This document shows, piece by piece, positions 16,230 through 25,900 of a stretch of 40,649 bases of DNA (its first letter is position 1; every line of letters starts with the position of its first letter). The stretch comes from a bacterium (GTDB taxonomy: Bacteria; Bacillota_I; Bacilli_A; RF39; UBA660). Made by a program: the position numbers and the translations under genes. The notes under the pieces are model-generated. The model ran no database searches, was not told the origin of the DNA, and saw only the letters and a list, made by a program, of their open reading frames with translations. The stretch is taken from assembly GCA_029007115.1 (NCBI GenBank), contig JAQXHG010000054.1, forward strand, positions 1-40,649, given 5' to 3'.

Positions 16230-18230
16230 TTAATCTAAATTTGTAAGTTCATTTATTATTTTAGCATACTCTATATAATTTTCAAAATTATTCTTAATAT
16301 TTTCATCTAAAAAATCTTTAGAATCTGCTTTAGCTTGTAATAATATCTTCATATCTTGATGTAAATTAGCAATCTTAAATTCCATATCGCCACTTTGTTT
16401 TACACCAAATAAATCTCCTTCTCCACGCATTTCATAATCTTTTTCTGTTATATAAAATCCATCGTTACTCTCTTGTAAAACTCTTAATCTTTCACAATCT
16501 TCATTTCCGATTAATACGCATGTTGATTCAAATTCATTTCTTCCAACTCTGCCTCTTAATTGATGTAATGTTGCAAGTCCAAATCTTTCTGCATCATAAA
16601 TTACTATCATAGTAGCATTCTTTACATCTATTCCTACTTCAATAACAGTAGTTGATATTAATACATTAGTTTTGCCTTCCTTAAATTCATTCATTATTTT
16701 TTCTTTATCATTACGAGATAATTTACCATGCATTATAGAACTTTTTACTTGACCTTGAAAATAAAGTTCTATATTTCTTTTTATCTCATTTACAGTTGTT
16801 AAATCTATAGTATCACTTTCTTCTATTAATGGAGATACTATATATATTTGATGAGAGTTTTCTATTTCTTTTTTCATAAGTTCATAGACACTTACTAATT
16901 CTTTTTCACTCTTAATAATAGTTTTTATCTCACGTCTACCCTTAGGCTTAGTTTTAATATTTGATATATCCATATCTCCATATATCGTTAATGCAAATGT
17001 TCTTGGTATCGGTGTTGCAGACATATATAATATATCTGGAAGCAAACCTTTATTTTTTAAATTAGCTCTTTGATTAACACCAAATCTATGTTGTTCATCA
17101 GTTATTACAAGACCTAAATTCTTAAAAATAACATTTTCACTAAGAAGTGCATGAGTTCCTATTATTAAATCTATTTTTCCATTTTTTAGTTTTTCTACAA
17201 CTTCATCTTTATCTTTCTTCTTCATACTACCAACAAGTAACCCTACTCTCATATTAGTATTTTCAAGTAATCCTTTAATTGATTCATAATGTTGAGTAGC
17301 AAGTACTTCAGTTGGTGCCATAAGAGCTGTTTGGTTTTTAGATAAATAATTTATATATGAAGCAATAACTGCTACTATTGTTTTACCACTACCAACATCA
17401 CCTTGAAGCATTCTATTCATTCTTTTACTTGATGTCATATCCTTATATATTTCTTCTATTGCTTTATCTTGATCTACTGTTAATTCAAATGGTAGCATTC
17501 TAATAAAATCATCTACATCAGATGGATCTATATTTCTAATATATCCTGTTTTATTTTCTTTATTTATTTCTTTTAAATAATTAATTTTAAACATAAATTT
17601 AAATAATTCTTCATATTTAAGTTTTACCATTGCCTGTTTTACTTCATCTTCATTTTTAGGTTCATGTATCATCTTAACAGCACTTTTCTTATCTATAAAA
17701 TTATATTTTTTATTCAAATAGTCTGGTATGTAATCAATATAATCATCATACACAAGTAATGCTTCATTTATATACTTTTTTAATGATTTTGATGTAAGCC
17801 CACTTGTTAAATGATAAATACTTTCTATACTTCCAGTTAATAACTTTTCAAATTTGATATCTGATGCCACTACTGTATTTCTTAATGCATCATATTTACC
17901 AATAACTGTGATAACTGCACCTGGTTTAATATGAGTTTTTAAAAAAGCACGATTAAATATTACAACTGCAATCATCTTTTTTGAAGACATTGCTCTAAAA
18001 GTTAATGATGTCATATTAGCCTTAAATCTTCTTGTTAATGGAACTGAATCTACGATACACTCTATAGTTACTTTATCTTGATTTTTGGCTTCTTTAATAT
18101 CATTTAAAACTATTATATCATGTCTATACGGATAATAATTAACCAAATCATCGATAGTATTTATACCTATATTGCTAAGTATCTCTAAGGTTTTTGGTCC
18201 TAACCCTTTTATTTTACTCAAATCACTCAT
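16230..18230 (-). CDS. recG: ATP-dependent DNA helicase RecG
   Basis: RecG remodels stalled forks and Holliday junctions. The 666-residue length is standard. It has a helix-hairpin-helix-like start (IKGLGPKTLEILSNIGINTI), the wedge/OB domain, Walker A GDVGSGKT, the DEQH box in LVITDEQHRFG, YMSATPIPRTFALT (motif III) and LHQLRGRVGRNEFES (motif VI). GCGGAGGAATAAT precedes the ATG. A TATAAT about 25 bases upstream is the likely -10. Confidence 0.97.
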   Translation of the reverse strand: MSDLSKIKGLGPKTLEILSNIGINTIDDLVNYYPYRHDIIVLNDIKEAKNQDKVTIECIVDSVPLTRRFKANMTSLTFRAMSSKKMIAVVIFNRAFLKTHIKPGAVITVIGKYDALRNTVVASDIKFEKLLTGSIESIYHLTSGLTSKSLKKYINEALLVYDDYIDYIPDYLNKKYNFIDKKSAVKMIHEPKNEDEVKQAMVKLKYEELFKFMFKINYLKEINKENKTGYIRNIDPSDVDDFIRMLPFELTVDQDKAIEEIYKDMTSSKRMNRMLQGDVGSGKTIVAVIASYINYLSKNQTALMAPTEVLATQHYESIKGLLENTNMRVGLLVGSMKKKDKDEVVEKLKNGKIDLIIGTHALLSENVIFKNLGLVITDEQHRFGVNQRANLKNKGLLPDILYMSATPIPRTFALTIYGDMDISNIKTKPKGRREIKTIIKSEKELVSVYELMKKEIENSHQIYIVSPLIEESDTIDLTTVNEIKRNIELYFQGQVKSSIMHGKLSRNDKEKIMNEFKEGKTNVLISTTVIEVGIDVKNATMIVIYDAERFGLATLHQLRGRVGRNEFESTCVLIGNEDCERLRVLQESNDGFYITEKDYEMRGEGDLFGVKQSGDMEFKIANLHQDMKILLQAKADSKDFLDENIKNNFENYIEYAKIINELTNLD

Positions 18231-18268
18231 ATTATTCCTCCGCTAAAAACTTTACATATTATATCATA

Positions 18269-18306
18269 AAAAAAGAAATTATTAAAGATTTAATTTCTTT
18301 TTAATT
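18269..18306. terminator. Bidirectional hairpin between recG and the GNAT gene
   Basis: AAAGAAATTA pairs with TAATTTCTTT, flanked by A runs on one side and T runs on the other. On the minus strand it would end transcripts from aroF/GNAT just before the recG promoter. Confidence 0.6.
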
Positions 18307-18375
18307 TGCAGTCAATATTTTGAATAAAAGACTAGTTTTTTATTCAATTATTTTTATTATTGATTGCATCTTGTA

Positions 18376-18491
18376 CTACATCCTTCTATTATCAATATAT
18401 TTACTAACTAATTCTTCTTTTAATTTTCTATATTTTTCTAATTCTACTGGAACTTTTTTAATGACACAATCTTATCCTCAAAATTATACAT
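18376..18491 (-). pseudogene. Small broken or frameshifting reading frame after the GNAT gene
   Basis: An ATG at 18489-18491 opens a 15-codon frame ending KIVSLKKFQ. At the heptamer A AAA AAG (18453-18459), stepping back one base opens a frame reading VPVELEKYRKLKEEL on to the stop at 18376-18378, giving about 38 residues in total. The codon use and charge pattern look protein-like. There is no good ribosome binding site. It may be a decayed gene, a sequencing slip in the A6 run, or a -1 frameshift gene. Confidence 0.3.
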
Positions 18492-18522
18492 ATCGTAAAA
18501 TATCAAATCATCATACAAATTA

Positions 18523-19023
18523 TTATCTAACTTCTTTAATTAGTGTAGTATTCTTACCTCTTTCATTAATATATTCATTTGTAATTTTAAATCCAAACTT
18601 TAACATATTAGATAATGAATATTTATTATCACTTGCAGCTTTGGTAAATATATATTTGTAATTATTAGTTTTACAATATTTCTCTAACTCTTCCATCATT
18701 TGAAATTGTAGATTATTTCCAACATAATTTTTACTTACCATAATTGGTCCTAAAGAAGCACATACTTTTTCATCATAAAATACATTATTCTTATTTAATG
18801 TTTTATTACTAGAAGGAAGCATAAACATAGAACATACTAGATCATTATTATTGTAATATAACCATATTTTAGCTCCTACTTTTAATAATTCTTCTATTTC
18901 TTCTTTAGTAAAATCTCCTAACCAACTAGGACTTTCCATATTATCTTTTACGGATTTATATAATTTTAAATAATCATCTAAATCAACATTTTCATTTACA
19001 CAATATAAATCACTTATTTTCAT
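18523..19023 (-). CDS. GNAT-family acetyltransferase
   Basis: A 166-residue protein with the GNAT fold pattern: SLGPIMVSKNYVGNNLQFQM corresponds to the acetyl-CoA binding strand and helix, here with a loosened Q/RxxGxG/A loop, and the C-terminal YIFTKAASDNKYSLSNMLKF is the usual last helix and strand. The substrate is unknown. It overlaps the end of aroF by ATGA and is therefore the second gene of that unit. Confidence 0.75.
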   Translation of the reverse strand: MKISDLYCVNENVDLDDYLKLYKSVKDNMESPSWLGDFTKEEIEELLKVGAKIWLYYNNNDLVCSMFMLPSSNKTLNKNNVFYDEKVCASLGPIMVSKNYVGNNLQFQMMEELEKYCKTNNYKYIFTKAASDNKYSLSNMLKFGFKITNEYINERGKNTTLIKEVR

Positions 19024-19739
19024 ATTACCTCTTTTATTCTTCTTATATCATTTAATATTTCTTCTAATTCTTCTATAGTTATTGCTTGTTCTTTATCACA
19101 AAGTGCTTCATCTTTTTTATCATGCACTTCAATAATAAGTCCATCTGCACCTGCTACTATAGATGCTAAAGACATAGGCTTTATCATATAAGATAGTCCT
19201 GATGCATGACTTGGATCTATTATAATCTTGTTATTTGTGTTATTTTTTATATAAGGTATACTTTGTATGTCTAGTGTATTTCTTGTGGAATTATCAAAGT
19301 TTCTAATACCTCTTTCACATAATATAACTTTACAATTATTTATATATTTTGAAGCATTTATCCATTCATTATATGTAGCTGAAAATGCTCTTTTTAATAT
19401 AACTGGTTTATCATATTTACTTAATTCTTTTAATAACTCATAATTATACATATTTCTACTACCTATTTGTATTATATCTATAACATTAGCAAATTTTTTA
19501 ACTTGCTCAATAGTCATAAGTTCAGTGACTATTTTTATACCAGTTTCTCTTTTTGCCTTAAGTAAATATTCGATACCTTCATCCCCTAAACCCTGAAAAC
19601 TATCAGGATTAGTTCTAGGCTTAAACGCTCCTCCTCTTAAATAATTAATACCTAATTTTTTTAATTTTTTTGCAATTCTTATAATTTGATCCTTTGATTC
19701 AACCGCACATGGTCCTGCTATTATTAATAATTCATTCAT
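19020..19739 (-). CDS. aroF: 3-deoxy-7-phosphoheptulonate (DAHP) synthase, type I-beta
   Basis: This enzyme catalyses the first step of the shikimate pathway, joining phosphoenolpyruvate and erythrose 4-phosphate. The short (239-residue) class related to KDO8P synthase is identified by GPCAVESKDQI, RGGAFKPRTNPDSFQGLG, ILCERGIRNF and IIDPSHASG. No regulatory ACT or chorismate mutase domain is attached, so feedback control, if any, is separate. AAGGTGAAATT precedes the ATG. It follows the two-HEPN gene by 26 bases and is translationally coupled to the GNAT gene. Confidence 0.93.
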   Translation of the reverse strand: MNELLIIAGPCAVESKDQIIRIAKKLKKLGINYLRGGAFKPRTNPDSFQGLGDEGIEYLLKAKRETGIKIVTELMTIEQVKKFANVIDIIQIGSRNMYNYELLKELSKYDKPVILKRAFSATYNEWINASKYINNCKVILCERGIRNFDNSTRNTLDIQSIPYIKNNTNNKIIIDPSHASGLSYMIKPMSLASIVAGADGLIIEVHDKKDEALCDKEQAITIEELEEILNDIRRIKEVI

Positions 19740-19765
19740 AATTTCACCTTAATTTCTTTTTAATC

Positions 19766-21343
19766 TTATAAACTCACAGGCTTATTCTCTCTATTATCCA
19801 AAAAATCTAATATAGTTTTTAAATACTTTTTTAAATTATCTAATGATTGCATAGTACCAACTATGTTTTCTAATTCTTTAATAACATCATCAACTGATAA
19901 TTCATATTGTATTTGAGATTGGCTTTCAATTTGTTTTAAAAAGTTATCCATATTTTCAACACTTATTCTACAATCAAAATCTCTATCATCATTCCTATTA
20001 TCTTTTCTATCAAATATTTCTATGTAATCATCTACATCAAAATTAATATTTTTATGAGCAACTCCATTTCTAATTTTATTTAATAACCATTCATTTCTTC
20101 TTTTTAATAAAATTAATAAATTATTAATTTCATTAACAACATATTCTCTTTGTATTTCAGGATTTAAATAACTTTTTCTATTACTATCTCTAAAATTATC
20201 TAATACTACTATTAATTTCCTAATTGCTTTTTTTATACTTTCCTTATATATGTCATCACTTACATCAAAATTATACATCGTTAGACCATCAGCCTCTACA
20301 TTTTCCATATCGGAAAATACAAAAATCATATGTGAGTATAATACACAATAATAATCATTTTCGTTTATTAATAATCTTGATAATAAATTAAGTAGTTTTC
20401 TTGATTTAGAATCATTTAACTTATTTTTCTTAACAAATGATTTTATAAGTTTTAAAAGTCTAATAAAGAAATAATTTCTTTGCTCATTATTCATTCTATC
20501 TCTTAATCTATTATATTCATTTATTATATCTTTTAACTCATTTAAAAATTTTATATCATCAATATATTTTATTTCTTCTTTAATCAAGATTATTATTTCT
20601 TCTATACTTTTTTTATTATCTTGATAATAATTTTTAGTTTTATAATTATATTCATTATATTTATTATTATCTATGTCAAAATCTGGCATTTTTTTAATAT
20701 AAATATCAGATAATTTATTTGATTGTATTTTTCTATTTTCAGTTTGAACACTATAATAGTTACTCATTATATTTTTTTCTTCACATAAAAAATTAAGTGC
20801 CTCTGGAGATATATCAACTTTAAACTCAAAACTACCTAACTTATCATCTATAATACTATTATTAATTATAATTACATTATTACTTAAATCAAATTCGAAT
20901 TGTTCTCCATGAACAAATGAATCCCTAATTTTTGAGTATATCCAAACTACTCTTTTAATTTCATTTAATTCATTATTGCTTCCACTAAAATTATCTATTT
21001 CGATTTTTGTTCCTAATGGAAAAGTTAAATTATCTATTCCATCAAAACAACCAGTTTTTGTTAAATCAAACTCTCCAAGAGATGGTACATTTATTTTTAT
21101 CGTTGATGATTTAAATAATTCTTCTATAAGTATTTTACATTTTATGTAATCATTTTTATATAATGAATAGTCAAAATACAATGTATTAGTAGTAGAATCT
21201 TTTCTAATTATTGACTCTTTTTTAGCAACAAAAAGAGAAACACTTAACATAAAAAAATCTTCTATATTAAGTATTGAATCATTGTTAGATTTTAATTTAT
21301 CTACAAGTTTTCTAGATTTTTTAATTATATCTTTTAATTTCAT
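19766..21343 (-). CDS. Protein with two HEPN RxxxxH motifs, putative RNase
   Basis: A soluble protein of about 525 residues. It contains two copies of the HEPN catalytic motif: IRDSFVHGEQFEFD (R140/H145) and IRNGVAHKNINFD (R425/H430), each followed by the short acidic beta segment usual in HEPN domains. HEPN proteins are commonly metal-independent RNases in toxin-antitoxin, abortive-infection and CRISPR (Cas13, Csm6) systems. The length and spacing match none that I recognise. The open frame begins upstream at 21448, but AGGAG at good spacing fixes the start at the ATG at 21343. A structured RNA gene is divergent from it. Inserted between housekeeping genes, it looks acquired. Confidence 0.75.
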   Translation of the reverse strand: MKLKDIIKKSRKLVDKLKSNNDSILNIEDFFMLSVSLFVAKKESIIRKDSTTNTLYFDYSLYKNDYIKCKILIEELFKSSTIKINVPSLGEFDLTKTGCFDGIDNLTFPLGTKIEIDNFSGSNNELNEIKRVVWIYSKIRDSFVHGEQFEFDLSNNVIIINNSIIDDKLGSFEFKVDISPEALNFLCEEKNIMSNYYSVQTENRKIQSNKLSDIYIKKMPDFDIDNNKYNEYNYKTKNYYQDNKKSIEEIIILIKEEIKYIDDIKFLNELKDIINEYNRLRDRMNNEQRNYFFIRLLKLIKSFVKKNKLNDSKSRKLLNLLSRLLINENDYYCVLYSHMIFVFSDMENVEADGLTMYNFDVSDDIYKESIKKAIRKLIVVLDNFRDSNRKSYLNPEIQREYVVNEINNLLILLKRRNEWLLNKIRNGVAHKNINFDVDDYIEIFDRKDNRNDDRDFDCRISVENMDNFLKQIESQSQIQYELSVDDVIKELENIVGTMQSLDNLKKYLKTILDFLDNRENKPVSL

Positions 21344-21406
21344 TATTGCTCCTATTAAAAGAATAACATACATAATAAAATTATTAAATATTTTTTTAAA
21401 AAATAC

Positions 21407-21435
21407 TTGACAAAATACTACTTTACCTTTAAGAT
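21407..21435 (+). promoter_or_regulatory. Strong promoter of the small RNA
   Basis: A perfect TTGACA (21407-21412), a 17-base spacer and TAAGAT (21430-21435) sit on the plus strand. The predicted start near 21442 falls exactly at the first RNA hairpin. Confidence 0.7.
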
Positions 21436-21441
21436 ATAGAC

Positions 21442-21590
21442 TTACCAATTCACTTTTAGGCGAATTGGTGCTAGTATCACACTAGCCAACCCCTTTTTAT
21501 TCTTTTTTCCGGACTGTCCATCAGGGGGTGGCAGTCCTATTTTATTGAATTTTAAAGCATAGATGATTTAATCTCTATGCTTTTTATTTT
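21442..21590 (+). ncRNA. Structured small RNA of about 150 nt, unknown family
   Basis: Between a sigma-A promoter and an intrinsic terminator are three hairpins: ACCAATTC/GAATTGGT (21444-21469), GCTAGT/ACTAGC (21470-21486) and GGACTG...CAGTCC (21511-21537), whose inner CCA/TGG step holds the loop TCAGGGGG. That G run can pair with CCCC at 21490-21493, making a pseudoknot across a U-rich linker. No open frame of note is present on the plus strand. It is divergent from the two-HEPN gene and convergent with the radical SAM gene. I could not match it to a known RNA; a riboswitch is less likely because no gene follows on that strand. Confidence 0.65.
21554..21590 (+). terminator. Terminator of the small RNA
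   Basis: AAAGCATAGA (21554-21563) pairs with TCTATGCTTT (21574-21583) and is followed by TTTTATTTT on the plus strand. The minus-strand tail is weaker, so it primarily serves the plus-strand RNA and may also end the radical SAM transcript. Confidence 0.75.
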
Positions 21591-22516
21591 ATATACTTAA
21601 TTCCTTGATAACTATTTCTTTTTTTCATTTCTTTGTCAATATCATTAATAATAGTAGTTTTATTTATTAGCCAATCTGGAGCAATTAAATCTTCTTTTTT
21701 TGGATCACCAGTTAATCTATTAACAACTATATCTTCTCTTAAATATTCTAATTGATCACACACTATATCGATATATTCATCCCTAGTTAACAATTTAAAT
21801 GATTTATTATTATAGTATTCTTCAAGAACAGTATTTTTTAATACTGATAATGCATGTATTTTTATTCCTTGAACATCTAAAGAACTTATATGTTTTACTG
21901 TTTCAATCATCATTTCTTTTGTTTCATATGGCAAGCCATTTATAATATGAACTACTACATTTATATTTCTTTCTCTAAGACGATTAACCATATTATCAAA
22001 ACAATCAAGTGTATGACATCTATTAATTAATATCGATGTTTTTTCATGTATAGTTTGAAGGCCTAATTCTATTGTTAAATAAGTTCTATCATTTAATGAA
22101 GTTAAATAATCTAGGCACTCATCACTAATAGAATCGGCTCTTGTTGCAATACTAAGTCCAACAACATTATCAAGTTTTAGTATTGGCTCATATTTTTGCT
22201 TTAGTACATCAACACTAGCATAGGTATTTGTATTAGCTTGAAAATAACCAATATATTTAGCATTAGGCCATTTTTTTAACATTACTTCTTTTACTTCATT
22301 AAATTGAGTCACTATATCTTTAGTTTTATCTCCTGCATACTCCCCACTTCCACTATTAGAACAATATATACACCCTCTTTTTCCAACTTTACCATCTTTA
22401 TTAGGACAAGTAAAACCACCATTAAGACTCACTTTAAAAACTTTAGAATTAAATTTATGTTTATAAAAATAATCTAAAGTATAATATCTTTTATTACTAT
22501 CACTATATTTAAACAT
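21584..22516 (-). CDS. Radical SAM protein, YhcC/TIGR01212 family
   Basis: A 310-residue radical SAM enzyme of the YhcC family. It has FTCPNKDGKVGKRGCIYCSN, whose Cys spacing is the family's variant of the cluster motif, then GYFQANTNTYASVDVLK and LELGLQTIHEKTSILINR. The reaction is not established for most members. It starts one base into the stop of the HMA gene (TAATG), with AGAGGAG upstream, so translation is coupled. Confidence 0.9.
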   Translation of the reverse strand: MFKYSDSNKRYYTLDYFYKHKFNSKVFKVSLNGGFTCPNKDGKVGKRGCIYCSNSGSGEYAGDKTKDIVTQFNEVKEVMLKKWPNAKYIGYFQANTNTYASVDVLKQKYEPILKLDNVVGLSIATRADSISDECLDYLTSLNDRTYLTIELGLQTIHEKTSILINRCHTLDCFDNMVNRLRERNINVVVHIINGLPYETKEMMIETVKHISSLDVQGIKIHALSVLKNTVLEEYYNNKSFKLLTRDEYIDIVCDQLEYLREDIVVNRLTGDPKKEDLIAPDWLINKTTIINDIDKEMKKRNSYQGIKYIK

Positions 22517-22812
22517 TATCTCCTCTTCCTAAAAAATAATCTTCTTTTAATACTATCTTTTGTATCAAATTCTTCATATTCATAATCAACACCATTCTTT
22601 TCAAGTATCGTAACATCATTTAAAGATGAATATATTGTATTTTCTATTCTTTGATCTGATAAAATATTCTCATCAAATTTTACAATTAATTTTAGTCCAA
22701 AATAATTCATTGAACATTCTATTACGCCATCTAATTTTTTAATTGATTCTTCTAATTTTAATGAACAGGCAATACAATCTATATCATCTAACTTATATAT
22801 ATTTACTTTCAT
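22516..22812 (-). CDS. Heavy-metal-associated (HMA) domain protein
   Basis: A 98-residue protein whose first ~70 residues form an HMA fold with the metal-binding pair in DDIDCIACSLKLEESIKKL (CxxC). These small proteins pass copper or similar metals to transporters, or are fused to them. No P-type ATPase is in the window. The C-terminus is strongly basic (RRLFFRKRR). It is translationally coupled to the radical SAM gene downstream, which is an unusual partner. Confidence 0.8.
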   Translation of the reverse strand: MKVNIYKLDDIDCIACSLKLEESIKKLDGVIECSMNYFGLKLIVKFDENILSDQRIENTIYSSLNDVTILEKNGVDYEYEEFDTKDSIKRRLFFRKRR

Positions 22813-22881
22813 AATTACACCACAAAATAATTATATATCACAGAAGAATGACAAATCAATCTATTTCTAATTTTATTATTT

Positions 22882-22918
22882 TATAAATAAAAGTGAGTTT
22901 ACTTAATAAAACTCACTT
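22882..22918 (-). terminator. Terminator of nifJ
   Basis: AAGTGAGTTT pairs with AAACTCACTT around an 8-base loop, followed on the minus strand by TTTATTTAT. Confidence 0.75.
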
Positions 22919-22934
22919 AAAATATTTTATATTA

Positions 22935-25900
22935 TTATTTATTTTGTTTATTTTCTAAGTCCTTATAATAATAATATCTTTCTTTAGATTGATTCATATT
23001 TTCTTCATATAATCTTTGATATTCTTCTTCATTCTTAACTTCAAGATTTTTATATCTAAGTTCATGATTAAATATTGTATCATAATTAGTAAAATCAGGT
23101 TCTTTAGAATCTATTGTTAGTTTATCTTCACTAGGATTATATCTCATAAGTAAATTATATCCTACATCCACAAGCATCTTTTGCTCATCTATTTGATTGT
23201 TCATACCACCTATTATACCTTGAGTAATACATGTACTATAAGCAATTATTAAAGATGGGCCATCATGCTCATATGCTTCTTTTAACACTTTTAATGTTTG
23301 CATCATATTAGCTCCCATTGAGATAGATGCTACATAAACATTTGGTATAGCCATAGCTATTTTAAATAGATCTTTCTTATTTTCAAGTTTTCCACTACTT
23401 GCAAACTCAGCAACACTACCAATTCTAGTTGATTTAGATTTTTGTCCACCAGTATTTGAATATACTTCAGTATCAAGTACCATGATATTAATATTTTCAT
23501 TACTATGAAGAACATGATCTAATCCACCATATCCAATATCATATGCCCAACCATCTCCTCCTAATATCCATACTTTTCTAGAAGGTATATAATCAATTAA
23601 TTTTCTAATTTCATCTGGTATTTCTGATGATTCAAGTTTTTCTTTTATTGCAAGAGTATAATCATCATCTTCCATATTATCTATCCACTCTTTAAATGTT
23701 GCTTTTACTTCTGCATTAACCTCATCTTTATATTTATACATTAGTTTCTTTAATCTTTCTCTCATTTTCTTATATGACATATGAATACCAAAACCAAATT
23801 CTGCATTATCTTCAAATAATGAATTCATCCATGGTATTTTATATGGCGTTAAAGGAAGAGAACCTCCATATATAGATGAGCATCCAGTAGCATTAGCGAT
23901 TACCATATTTTTTCCATATAATTCAGTTATTAATTTAATATAAGCAGCCTCTCCACATCCAGCACATGCACCACTAAATTCAAAATATGGTTTTCTAAAG
24001 CCAATACCCTTAACAGTATACTTATTAAATGGTGTATTATTTTCATGATTATTAAATAAATATTCACTTATTCTATCATGTCTTTCGCTATATTCGCCTT
24101 CAACTAATGCTTTTTCACCATTCTTACCAGGACACGACTTTATACATAAACCACATCCAGTACAATTAGATTCATTTACTGCTATATAAAAGTTCTTATT
24201 TTCTTCTCCAATACTTTTTATCACTTCATCTTTATCTAAATGTGCATTAATTAACTCATTATCATAAAGTGAAAATGGTCTAATACATGCATGAGGGCAA
24301 ACAAATGCACATTGATTACATTCAATACAGTTTTCACTACACCACTTAGGTACCAAATCTGATACTTTTCTCTTATCACTTGCTGCTGTTCCACCCTTAA
24401 AAGTACCATCCTTACTATCAATAAAATCTGATACCTTTAATTCATTACCTCTTAACATTAATACTTCATTTGTAAAGTCTTTTTCATTTACACTTTCATT
24501 TACAAATGTAAATATACTATTATCAATTTCTTCTAAATATTTAAGTCCTTCACTAATCGCACCTAAATTGTTATCAACAACATTTTGGCCTTTCTTTTCA
24601 TATGTTTTCTTGACAAGATCCTTAAATTTATCAATCTCAGTCTTATCATATCCAGTTATTTTTAGCATATACATACATATAATATTATTTATCTTACCAC
24701 GCAAATTATATTTTTTATTTAATTCATCTAAATTTGCAATATACACTTTAATATTTTTATCAAGAATTGCTTTTTTATTTTCATTTGTTAATAACTTGTT
24801 TAATTCTACATCACTTTTGTTACTAGATATTAATAATATCCCATTTTCTTTAATATCTTTTAAACAAAAATATCTATTTAAATATATATCTTTTGATACT
24901 ACTATAAAATCAGGATTAGTTAAAAAATATGGTGCATTTATTTTATTTGGACCAACACGAAGATGGGAAATTGTAACACCACCACTCTTCTTAGAATCAT
25001 ATTCAAAATATCCTTGAACATAATTTCCTTCCATATCACCTAAAACTTTCATAAAATTTTTAGATGCTCCTACCATACCATCAGATCCAAATCCAAAAAC
25101 CTTAATCTCTTTATAATTATTTTCTATTTTTATTTCCTTTGACTCTAAACTTAAATTAGTGACATCATCAATTATACCAATAGTAAAATTATTTTTAGGG
25201 TTACTATTAAACATATTTTCAAATACTGCATTTATATCTTTAAGTGGAACATCTTTAGAAGAAAGACCATATCTACCACCAACTACTTTTATATTTTTAT
25301 CTTTAAGTACTGATACTACATCTAAGTATAATGGTTCTCCATTGCTTCCTGCTTCTTTTGTTCTATCAAGTACAGATACAATCTTAACAGTACCTGGAAG
25401 TACACTAAGTAAATATTTACTACTAAATGGTCTATATAAATGAACTTCAATAAGACCAACATGTTTACCTTCACTATTTAATTTATCAACAACACTTTTA
25501 ATAGTATCACAAACACTACCCATTGCAACTATTACATGAGTTGCATTTGAATCACCATAATAATTAAATGGTTTATAATTAGTACCTGCTAAATCATTTA
25601 ATTTTTTCATATTATTTGCAACGATACCAGGAATCATATCATAGTATTTATTTCTAGCCTCAGTATTTTGAAAATAAACATCTCCAGTTTGTGAAGTACC
25701 ACGCGTAATTTCTTTACCAATATTTAAAGCTCTATCTTTAAATTCATATATTCTATCAAAATTTACAAGTTTCAATACTTCTTTATCATCTAATAATGAT
25801 ACTTTATTAAGTTCATGACTAGTTCTAAAACCATCAAAGAAATGCATGAAAGGTAAACTTCCTTCAATTGCAGATAGATGTGATACTATTGACATATAAT

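Noticed and set aside
18320-18661. Plus-strand 113-codon frame that starts outside any gene
   Set aside because: It runs into the antisense of the GNAT gene, has no ribosome binding site, and its hydrophobic composition reflects AT-rich antisense; the minus strand explains the region better.
19766-21343. Two-HEPN protein as a small Cas13
   Set aside because: Much shorter than known Cas13 proteins and no CRISPR array is nearby; only the paired RxxxxH motifs are shared.
21344-21448. N-terminal extension of the two-HEPN protein to the ATG at 21448
   Set aside because: The extension would overlap the RNA promoter and first hairpin and lacks a ribosome binding site, whereas AGGAG precedes the ATG at 21343.
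21442-21590. Minus-strand frame through the RNA region (PPDGQSGKKNKKGL...)
   Set aside because: An open stretch exists, but no start codon with a ribosome binding site is seen; promoter, hairpins and terminator all fit the plus strand.
24568-25443. Plus-strand frames opposite nifJ
   Set aside because: Antisense of a highly conserved enzyme gene with no ribosome binding site.
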